A stretch of 64,000 nt of DNA from Chrysophaeum taylorii (Eukaryota; Sar; Pelagophyceae; Pelagomonadales; Pelagomonadaceae), in contig JAQMWT010000009.1 of assembly GCA_029834535.1 (NCBI GenBank), positions 62,001 through 126,000 on the forward strand. Reading direction: 5' to 3'. The notes beneath the pieces were generated by a model. It ran no database searches. It was not told where the DNA came from and was given only the letters and a program-made list of their open reading frames with translations. The position numbers and the translations under genes were made by a program. This document shows, in pieces, positions 9,245-18,800 of this stretch (position 1 is its first letter; each line of letters opens with the position of its first letter).

Positions 9245-10903
9245 ATGTCTGGGCGTTGGGTGGAGAAGGGGAGCGGCCCCTACCGCGAAGCGCTCGGGTC
9301 GCTCGAGCTGTCGCTGCGGGGCCTCGAGGTCGAGGAGCTTGCTGTCTGGAAGATCGACCTGCAAGAGTTCGGACCACCACCACCACCACCACAAACCGTC
9401 GTCGACTGCTGGGTCAAGGCCGAGACGTTAAGCGGCGAGAACTCGTTGTTCGAGGTGTGCCGGCGCGGGTTTACGATCCGCGAGTCAATCCTCACATTCA
9501 CGCACGGCACATTGGATGTGGGCGAGGGTACGCACCAGTGCGTTCTGTGCGCGATCCGAGTCGGTCGATCGTACCGGGTCGACGACGTTGCCGACCGTCG
9601 CGTTGTTCCGGCCGGCTACGACTCGCTCTTTCTCGCGTCCGAATCCTCGGACAACGACACCTTCCGGTACGGCATTTCGGACGCGCGAAAGGTGACGCCC
9701 AAGTACGTCGTGCGATTCTCGGTGGTTAATGGAGGCGTAGACGGCGTGGCCGTCCCGAGCGACGCCGAGGTTCAAGTAGAGGCGGAGCTCGCGCGCCACG
9801 ACGCCAAGGTGCGCGAGCTCAATTTGAATGTCGCCGACGTCGAGGAGAAGATCTACGCGACGCTCCAGGTGGCTCTCCTCGACCTCGAACGGAAGGCGGC
9901 GGCGCGAAGAGCAGCCCTCGACGCCGTCGAAGTCGATCTTCGGCGCCGTAGGGCCGATCTCGTCGCCGCGAGGCTTCGAGGCTGCTCGGTCCTTCTTCCA
10001 GACCCCTTGCCCTCGGTCTCAAAGCCCGACGACCTCTTTCTGGTCGGGACGGTGTCCGTCCTCCCAACGGACGACGACGACGGGGACGGGGACGGGGAGG
10101 GGGAGGGGGAGGGCCCGCCCGACCACCTCCGCGAGGCTCTCGAGCAGGGCCTCGCCGCGCTCAGACCAAAACGACGCAGACCCGAGATCCTCGCACAAAG
10201 ACACGCGAGCCACTCGCTCCAGGCGCTCTGCGCGCGCAAGACGCGTCAACTTCTTTGCGATATTTCCCAGGCTTCAAAATTTGAGGGCTCGCGCCTCTTG
10301 ACCGCAAACGACGCCCGTTGTCTCTACCTCGCGCTCCCCTTCACAGCCCGCCCACCCCTCACGAAAATCGTCTATTCCTCCGCGACTAAACCCAACACCG
10401 TCGCTGCCATCAACGATGCCCTCCTCCCCCGAGATGCTGCTGGTGCTGGTGCTGGTGCTGGTGCTGGTGCTGGTGCTGGTGATCCCCCCCCAGCGGTGGT
10501 TTTCGTCGCGCGTTCGGGCGACTTTCTTTTCGCGGCCTATTCCCCCGACCCGTGGCGCCTCGGGACCCCCTTCGGATCCCCCCGTGCCTTCCTCGCATCC
10601 CTTACCCTCGATCTCAAGCTCCCTTACCACGGCACCGCCTCCAAAAACGACGACGACGACCACACTCGCCACCGCCACGCCTGCATCACCGCTTCGGACG
10701 ACGCCATCGCCTTTGGCCGCGGCGACCTCGTCATCAAGTCGTCGTCGTCGAATAGTCGGGGGTTCGACGCATGCACCTCGTCTCTCGAGGCCTCCTTCGG
10801 CGTCGGCCTCCTCCCGGGCTCGGAGGAGGCGACCACGCTCCTCGCCGGCGCCCCGACCTTCAGGATCGACGACCTCGAGGTCTTCGCGACTTTTATTATT
10901 TAG
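9245..10903 (+). CDS. TLDc-domain protein with N-terminal PARP-like segment
   Basis: A 552-residue protein from the ATG at 9245. The C-terminal 170 residues read as a TLDc domain: F-V-A-R-S-G-D-F-L-F-A-A-Y, then D-P-W-R with F-G-S-P-R-A-F-L, and the closing F-G-x-G-D-L-V-I-K ... F-x-I-D-D-L-E-V-F, which is the conserved end of TLDc proteins (OXR1/NCOA7 class, linked to oxidative-stress protection and V-ATPase regulation). Residues near 110-160 (A-G-Y-D-S-L-F-L ... F-R-Y-G-I-S-D ... Y-V-V-R-F) resemble the end of PARP-like catalytic folds, but this part is weak. A Glu/Arg-rich helix lies in the middle, then a six-base repeat encoding alternating Ala-Gly (10437-10482). The stop codon overlaps that of the next gene. 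Confidence 0.7.
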   Translation: MSGRWVEKGSGPYREALGSLELSLRGLEVEELAVWKIDLQEFGPPPPPPQTVVDCWVKAETLSGENSLFEVCRRGFTIRESILTFTHGTLDVGEGTHQCVLCAIRVGRSYRVDDVADRRVVPAGYDSLFLASESSDNDTFRYGISDARKVTPKYVVRFSVVNGGVDGVAVPSDAEVQVEAELARHDAKVRELNLNVADVEEKIYATLQVALLDLERKAAARRAALDAVEVDLRRRRADLVAARLRGCSVLLPDPLPSVSKPDDLFLVGTVSVLPTDDDDGDGDGEGEGEGPPDHLREALEQGLAALRPKRRRPEILAQRHASHSLQALCARKTRQLLCDISQASKFEGSRLLTANDARCLYLALPFTARPPLTKIVYSSATKPNTVAAINDALLPRDAAGAGAGAGAGAGAGDPPPAVVFVARSGDFLFAAYSPDPWRLGTPFGSPRAFLASLTLDLKLPYHGTASKNDDDDHTRHRHACITASDDAIAFGRGDLVIKSSSSNSRGFDACTSSLEASFGVGLLPGSEEATTLLAGAPTFRIDDLEVFATFII

Positions 10904-11436
10904 GTGCAGTAGTCCGGCGCCTCGAAGTAGGATGGACTGGGGATTGTCGCGTTCGCAGCAAAATACATCGTGTCGAATCGTGCCTGCATCGAGTGAAAGT
11001 ACCAGCTGACTGGCGCACACGTCTCCGCGTCGGCATAGTAGTCGATGAAGTCGGCCTTGGTCCACACCAGCACCTCCTTCCCCAGGAAATTTTTCGCCCC
11101 CACGAACGTCGCGTTCGACAGCCAATCCGGGCGCAGGACGCCCACCGGAAATCGCATCTTCTGGCACTCTTTGGTCAAGGGATAGTAGTAGTACGAGTGC
11201 CCGCTGTTGAGCTCCAAATCCCACAACGGATTGCTTTCGTTCTTGTCATCGGTGATGACGATCAAGTTTGCAACTGGATACTCGTAATACGTCACCGCTG
11301 TCGAGTTTCCCTGGCTCTGGTCGTCGGGAACCTTACGTTGCACGAGCACCAGTCGCTCGGGCCACACGGGCGGCGACTCCGTCGGACACAACCCCGCGCC
11401 GATCTCCAAGATGATCGTCAACAACAAGATCGTCAT
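10900..11436 (-). CDS. Secreted At4g14100-like protein
   Basis: 178 residues from the ATG at 11436. Residues 1-17 form a strong signal peptide ending before L-C-P-T. The mature part matches a plant/algal family of secreted proteins similar to Arabidopsis At4g14100 (often annotated as putative glycosyl-group transferase, function unproven): V-W-P-E-R near the start, a Y-Y-Y/W-D-L-E aromatic stretch, G-V-L-R-P-D-W-L, the pair V-W-x-K-A-D-F-I-D-Y-Y-A-D, and P-V-S-W-Y-F, ending in A-P-D-Y-C. Two Cys pairs and several N-glycosylation sequons fit an extracellular or ER-lumen protein. The gene is convergent with the TLDc gene and shares 4 bp with it. Confidence 0.75.
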   Translation of the reverse strand: MTILLLTIILEIGAGLCPTESPPVWPERLVLVQRKVPDDQSQGNSTAVTYYEYPVANLIVITDDKNESNPLWDLELNSGHSYYYYPLTKECQKMRFPVGVLRPDWLSNATFVGAKNFLGKEVLVWTKADFIDYYADAETCAPVSWYFHSMQARFDTMYFAANATIPSPSYFEAPDYCT

Positions 11437-12860
11437 CACCACCCATTCAAGGGTTTCGAAAGGTCGACTGCTAAGAGGGGGTTTTAAGTTGGAGTGCGGA
11501 AATGCGGGGCAGGCGAAGAGAAGAGGGCGGGCCGCGCCCGTAGGTCATGCGCATCCTGCCGCCGGACGTATATGAGTGACGAAGTGTCACGTCCTGCTGG
11601 GCGCGGGCGGCCTGCTCGCGGTAGATGCTAACTAACTAACTAACTAGCTCACTAACTTACTAACTATCTGTAGGCCAGCCCAGTCCGTGGGGCGTATGCT
11701 GATCCCGACCACCACCGAAACCTCGTTAAAACGCTCCAGAGTCATTATGTCATTCGTGGTTCTGCCGACGACTGCCCCTCGACCGGGGTCCACCGGGCGT
11801 GGCGATATGGAAAGATGCTGAATGATGCTCCGCGAGCGGAGTACGCGGTGCTTCTAGAAGAAGAAGAAGAAGAAGAAGGATGCGTTCGAAGGAAGGGAGG
11901 GAAAACCCCTCTTGGCAGCGAATAAATGAACTCAAAACGCTTCGCACTTGCAGAGACTTTCTAACCAACTACTAGAGGTCGAACCAGTGCATAGGGCTCA
12001 ACCCAACGCCGAAGCGAAGCTTTTTTTTCGGACAGTCGAGGAGTTGATGGTCTGTCGCCAGTTTTTGCGGTCTTCTTGTGTGCGGAAGTGCCAGGTCTTC
12101 GTTGGTAAGTGGAATGCCTTGTTGAGAGAGAGAGACCCCGGCTTAAAATGAACGGACTGCGGGGACCCGAGAGGCGCACGCCGCGGGAGGAGAGCATCAC
12201 GAATCCGAGGGAGAGTCCCAGGGCGTGCGGGCAACGCGGCCAGCGGAGTTTTCGGCGAGATAGATATACACGAAAGTCTCCAACGTGCTGGGTTGAAGGT
12301 TTGATTTGATGTTAGCGCGCAAGACGTAGAGCGCGTCGAGCTTGAAAGGAGCATCCTAGACAACGTCGGCACCATGAATAATTCCGCGTCGTGGAGAAGG
12401 ATGGCGAGGATGAGACCGACGTGGACAGTTCGGCTCTCGGGCGGAGACGCGAAGCAGCAGTGAAACGGTTATACGTATGGATATGAGGACACTAGAGGTC
12501 TGCTGGTTTCCGGGTCACTTGCTTGCTGAGAGAATGCACACCGGTGGCGCTTGGGAGCAGAATCTCGGATCAACGCTATCACACCCTGCTTTGCAGGTCG
12601 CCAACCCTTCCCTTCATCTGCTTGATGAAACGCGGCGTCGACAACAACAACAACAACAACAACAACAACAGCAAGTCGAAGAAAGGAACAAACAAACAAC
12701 ATTCGGAGAGGTGGCTAACGGTTGTCGTGTCAAACGGCTTCGAACATTCTGGGAAAGCCTGGCGCGATGGGGAGGGTTGCCACAGTTTGTGGACGATTAC
12801 GGGTCGTGGTACCCCGTGTCAAATAGGCACGACGGAGAAGAGGGACCGAGAAGCCGGGTG
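11437..12860. other. Intergenic region upstream of the polycystin-like gene
   Basis: About 1.4 kb. A 19-bp sequence at 11463-11481 (GTCGACTGCTAAGAGGGGG) is identical to the core unit of the repeat island at 55.2-57.8 kb. Near 11631-11665 there is a CTAA-type repeat and around 11851-11878 a GAA run. The frame of the downstream gene is open from 12477 and includes a run of about 11 Gln codons (CAA, 12640-12670), but that part has no signal peptide and looks like leader sequence. Other short frames have no family signature. Confidence 0.5.
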
Positions 12861-15800
12861 ATGACGATAAGGTGGTTGGGCCTGTTGTGGTTGGGTGGTG
12901 TGTTGGGCGAGGAGTGCGGGCGGGACGAGTCGCTGTTTTGTTGCTCGGTGCCCTTTAGCTTGTTTGGGGGCCTCGCGTTCGAGTGGCACCTCGAGCCCGA
13001 CGCGTGCTGCAAGGGCCACTGCAGCTACGTCCACAACGAGGAGTACTATCTGATCTACTGGGAGGAAAATCCCGGGGAAGTGGGACAGTACTATCTGACG
13101 GAGAACCCCGCGTGCGATGCGACCTCTCTCACGGTGGCAGGGGGTCTTACGACGACGATCGATGCAATCCAGGCCGCGTGTCCGACGGAAGCGCCGACTA
13201 CCAAGCCGACGAATCCAACGTCGTTGCCGGTGCCGATGCCGTCGCTGCCCCCGAGTACGACTGCGCCGAGCTCGACACCGTCCCCCGCGCCCACGACGGC
13301 GATGCCGTCGCCTATCCCGACCACGCGACCGAGTTCGCCGATGCCGACGACGCCGGCGCCCACGGGCGCGTGCTTGATCGCGCCCCGCTTGAGTCGCGCG
13401 GTCGTTTCGGCCTCGGGGGCTACCGTCGAGCTCATGTTCGATCGCCCGACCGACCGCGCGGGGATAGGTGCTACGGAGTTTTTGTGTAGCGACGTAGGGT
13501 TCGAGTTCCGGCGAGGGAGTGCCGACCTCGGACGAGCCACCACGTGTCGGTTCGCGGACGACGACAGGGTCCAGGTGTTCACCACGACGCTCGTCCCCGG
13601 AGACGTGGTGGATTACTACGAGGGCGCGATCCAGCAAGCCGGAATGTCCGGGTGCGAGAGTGCCGAACAACAGCGTCTTCACTCCGCGAGCGTCGAACCG
13701 CCGATCGTTCCTCTCGTTCCGACCGTCGCTCTCGCCGTTCCCGAGAAATTTTCGACGTCGTGCTCGCGCGACGGCCTCGTCGTAGACGCCAAGAGCTCGA
13801 CGGGGGGTGGTGGGCGGACGCTCGAGTTTATGTGGAGTGTGGTTTCTGGCAACGCGACTCTATATTTTGGGGAGGGGGGCAACGCGCTCGTCGTCGATCT
13901 CGAGTTGCTCGAGCCGCTGGTGGACTCGACGGTTGTGATTTCCGTCACAGCCACGAACTTCCTCGGGTTCGAGAGTGCCACGGCGACGTCCACGGTTTTC
14001 GTGACGACCGCGCGCGTTCCCACGGTCGTTTTTTCGGGCGGCGTCGTGTTCGACGAAGACGACGGCGCGCCCACGATTACGACCAGAAGGTCAATCGCGA
14101 CCGACGTTAAGATCGACGCCGCGCTCTGCGGTGACGAAGACTGGGAGCTCGTGCCAACCGTCAACGGCACGCTGTCGTGCTCTTGGACGTTCGCACCCAT
14201 AGGCGGCGGCGGCGGCGGCGGCGGCGCCGCTTTTGATGGTGTGTTCGAGTCGACGTCCAAGGATCCGCGGCAGTTTTACTTGCCTCCGTACTCTTTGCCC
14301 GCCAACAGCTCGGCAATGTTGAGCGCGACGTGCGAAGACCTCGACACCGGCTTCGACGCGACCACCACGGCGCGCCTCGTCGTTGGGGTGTCGGCCCTCG
14401 CGGCGCAGTTTGAGGGGGGCAGCGCCCGCGTCGTCGGGTACGGCGAGGGCAGCGCGCTCGTCGACCTCGTCGTCGCGGCGACCGACCCAGACGACGACGA
14501 CGACGACGACGGTGATGCCGAGATGTTTTCTTACGCGTGGACGTGCGAGGCGTGTCCTGCGATGGTCAACATCTCGAACGGGGCGTCGACGGGGGCCTTG
14601 ACCACGGGCGACCTCGGTCTGGGTGAGTTCGTGTTTGGCGTGGTCGCGACGGCGAGCGACGGCAGGACCGCGACCGCGACCGCGACCGTTCGCGTCGTTC
14701 CCGCTGCCGTTCCTAAAGTCCAGCTCGCGTGCGCTTCGGCAGTGGCGGCCGCCGCCACCAAGGTCAGCCCCTCGGAGAAACTCGTGTGCATCGGGGCCGT
14801 CGACACCATCGAATCCTCGGGCGTCGACTACGCTTTCGCCGTTTCCTCGGGCGAGCTCGCGCTTCCGCTACGAGCGGCGTCGCTCACGGCGCTCGAGGGA
14901 TCGCTCAAGGCCGCCGACGCGACGCGAGCAGTGTATTTCGCGCTCCCCGCCAACGCGCTCCTCTCGGGAGCTTCCTACGTATTTTCCCTCAGAGCCCAGT
15001 TCTCGGCCTATTCTTCTTCTTACGCCGGCGATAATAATAATATTGCCTTCGCGAACGTCTCGGTGATCGTGAACCAAGCACCGACCTCGGGCACCCTCGC
15101 CGTGTCCCCCGAGGCCGGCGAGACCCCCGATACCTACTTCGACCTCGAGGCACCCGACTGGGTCGACGACCCCAACGACTTGCCGCTGGTCTACGCATTT
15201 TTTCACGCTGACGCGTTCGGGTCCGAGGAGGGACTCCTGTACCCGTTACGCGCGGCCGCGCGCGCGTCAACCTACGACGACGCGGTGCTCCCGCCGGGCA
15301 AGCAAATTTACAACCACACCGTTACCTTGGTGGTCCAAGTTTCGGACGTCTACGGCGCCCTCGCCACCTCCACGACGACCGCCGTCGTCACCAGCAAACC
15401 CATCAACGAGGCGGCCGACGACGCGGAGCAAAATGCACCGTCGTGGCTTCGCCGGGCGCTTGCCTCGTACGAATACGACCGCGCCCTGCAGGTCCTCGTC
15501 CTCGCGTCCGCATTCATCAACAACGGCGGCGTCAACTGCACCGCCGCAACCGACGACTACTGCGCCGAGCGCAACCGCTTCGCTTGCGGCGAGTACGGCG
15601 ACAACGCGTGCGGACCCTGTTTGGACGACTACCCAGTGTCGTCGTCGTCATCATCATCGTTTCGGAACGCCGCGTGCCGCGCGGTGACCGACGCGCACTG
15701 CGTCGACGGCGTACAAAATGCCGACGAGACCGACGTCGACTGCGGTGGGCTCGAGTGCGAGCCGTGCGCGGACGGGTTGGCGTGCCGCGTCGATTCTGAC

Positions 15801-18800
15801 TGTGCTTACGATCGGTGCGACGAATCATCTTTTTTCTGCGCGGCCGGGCCCAAGACCTGCCTCGGGGGGTGTTCGGAGGATGTGGACGCCTCGAGCACGT
15901 GCGTGTTCGTCGATCCCCTCACAAACCTCAAAATCTCTCGGTGCACGGTTGCCGCGGAAGACTCGGAGTGCGTCGCGCGGTGCGAGTGCGGTCTGCGTCG
16001 GTTCGGCCATCGGTGCGAATACTCCGAAAGCGAGTGGGAAGCGCGACTCCAGGTCCAGGCGACGCTCTTCTCGGGCCTCGGAACTGTCCTCGCAACCCAA
16101 GTCCCCACCACCGACACGACCTCTTCGCAGGCCTCGACCCTCGCGAGCCTCTGTAGCGGGAACGATGCTCTCCGAAACGACAACGCGACGCTTCTCGCGC
16201 TCGCGCGCGCCGTCGCTCTCTCGCAGACGGAAGCCTCGCCCTCTCCCACCTTCCCGTCGGCAATCGTTAATTCGTTGTCCTCGGTGCTCGGGCAGCGCGT
16301 CGACTCGAACGACACCAACGCCTCCGCGGTAATCGGCGAGCTCTTGGGAGAGTCGATCGACGCCCTAGCCGCCTTGGTTCTCAACGACGCGGTGCCCGGC
16401 GAGGCGAGCACGATTGTCTACGCGGCGAACTGCCAGCTCTCTTCGAGCGTGCTCTCCTCCGGCGACGACGATTTTATCCGCGGGGGCGGCGGCGGCGGCG
16501 GCGGCGGTACCGCCGCGACGGTCTCGCTTCCCGACCCGTCTAACCGCGTCGCGACGGGTCCCTCCGTGTCGATACCCGCGGCCTGCGCTGACCACGACGA
16601 CGAGGACTCTCTCGAAGCTGTCATCGCCGAGTACGGCGTCAACCCGTACTCGTCGCGAGCGCGGTCGCTCCGGTCGACGTCGACCGGAGCGAACGCGAGC
16701 GCGACGGTGTCGGAAGAATCCGCGTCCGAGGCCACCGTTGCTTCGTCCGTACTTCATTTCACGCTCAGCGCCACCCCAACGGCGGAACGTCGTCGAAGCC
16801 TGCTGCTGGAGAGGACCCATCGCCCTCGCAGCAGACGTCGACTCGACGCGCGCGATTGCGACGAGCAGTTCAACGTGACGATACCGACGACGAGAACGAC
16901 CCGAGCGACCTCGTCCGGAGGGAGCGTAACGTTGCGGTGCCTGGCCCACGTCGACTCAAACGGGACGACCTACACCGACACGCTCGATTGCGGCGGCACC
17001 GGCGGAGCTTCCCACCGAGAGGTCTCCCTCGCTTGCGACGGCACGAGTGACGAAACCCTCGTGGTGGACTGCGAGGCGGCCAGCGGCCCCGCGTGCGCGC
17101 GGTACGTCGGCGACGCCTGGAACGTCGAGGGCTGCATTTTGGTGGAGAATACGGCGACAAATGTGGTGTGTTCGTGCGACCCCGCGGCCGTTTTGGAAGA
17201 GGCGGACTACGCGGCTAGATCCAACGAAGAAATATACGCCAAGTACGTCAAGGAATCCTTCGACAGACCCCTCGACGACTCCTTGTATAAGAAAAATGCC
17301 CTTCTCCTGACCACGTTGGGCTCGGTGATCGGCTTCTTCGTGCTCGCGGCGCTCTTGGGTGTGTACCTCGACGAACGCGACTCTGCCAAGCGCCTCGCGC
17401 AACTCGTCGAAGAATTGGGGGGCAAGGGCGGCGAAGACCTCGACGCGGGCGGGGCGCCGCAGAGCGCCGAGGGCGCGGGTCCTCGCGGCGGCGACAACAA
17501 CAACAACAACAACAACAACAATCCACACGCGGTCGAGGGTGTCGTGAGTGAGGCGCAGCCGTCCGACGCCAAACACGACCCGGCAGCGGTGCTGTCCGTG
17601 TGGAAAGCCACCCAGCCGTCGTCGTCGTCGTCGTCGGGGTTGTTGCCAGACGCAACACGAAGCGCCCACGACGACGGCAGGCCCGCGCTGTCGGTCGGCG
17701 CTTCCAAGTGGAATGTCGCGCGGACAAAGATCAAGACGCTCGCGACGATCAAGGACGTCAAGGGAAACGCCGAGCGCAAGGAGCAGGAGCGCACAGCGCA
17801 CAACCCGCTGACGAGGGTACTCCCCTCGCACCACCGCGAACTCCTGGAACGGCTCGAGGCACAACTCCCCGCGGCCCCCGCGCTCGCCCAGGGGGCTCGT
17901 CTCCAAAAGCTCGAACGTCGTCTCAAGCGTACCAAGCAGCATCATCACGACGCGGATGTCGAGGGTCAAGAAGACGTCTCGGCGAGCTTCCTGCGCCACA
18001 AGCTGCTATTAGGGTCGGCGATGCCCGCGGGCGTCGAGACGAATCCCCTCGTCAAAAGCCGCTTCAAGGATGACCAGAAGCTGATGAACGCCTACATCAC
18101 GGCCCGCCACTCGGAACTGACGGAGTCTGATTCTTTCGAGAACGAGCTCACGCCCGTCCAAACCCCCACCACGCAGCGTCGATGGTTCCGCGGATGGTGG
18201 TCGACGGCCAAAGTCGCGTTCCGGACGGTCGCGAGCGACCACAGCCTTTTTTCGATCTTCTACGTCTACGACCCGCGGTCGCCGCGCGCCCTCCGCAGCT
18301 TCGTGGCCTGCATCATGGTCATCCAAATTCTGTTCGCGGAGACGGTCGCCTACTGGTACACCCAGCCCGTCGGCATCTGCGAGGACCAGAACGCCGAGGA
18401 CGACTGCGAGGAGATCATCTCGCCCACGGGCTTCATTTCGCACCGCAAGCTCTGCGTCTGGGACCCCTTCCAGGAAGACCACTGCCAGTTCCGTGATCCA
18501 TCGGCGGCCCAGGAGCATTCGGAGAACGCCTGGGAAGCGTTCATCTGCGTCATTGTCGCTTTGCCCATCATCGCGGCCTTCGAGTATCTCTGGACTAATT
18601 ACCTCGTAGCGCCCTACAGACTTGTGGACGACAACGACCAAGACGAGGACGACGATCAGGAAGAGGATTTTGACGCCTCCACCCATGCTTCTGAGCAGGC
18701 GATGCGCCTGCGTTACACCGAAAACGACATTGGTGGTGCCCCGCACGTGCCCGACCTCATCTACGACGACGACGCCGACGCCGACGACGACGACGACGCC

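Noticed and set aside
12477-12860. 128-codon extension of the giant gene, with a poly-Gln run
   Set aside because: The ATG at 12861 begins a clean signal peptide; the extension would bury it. The Gln run comes from a CAA microsatellite.
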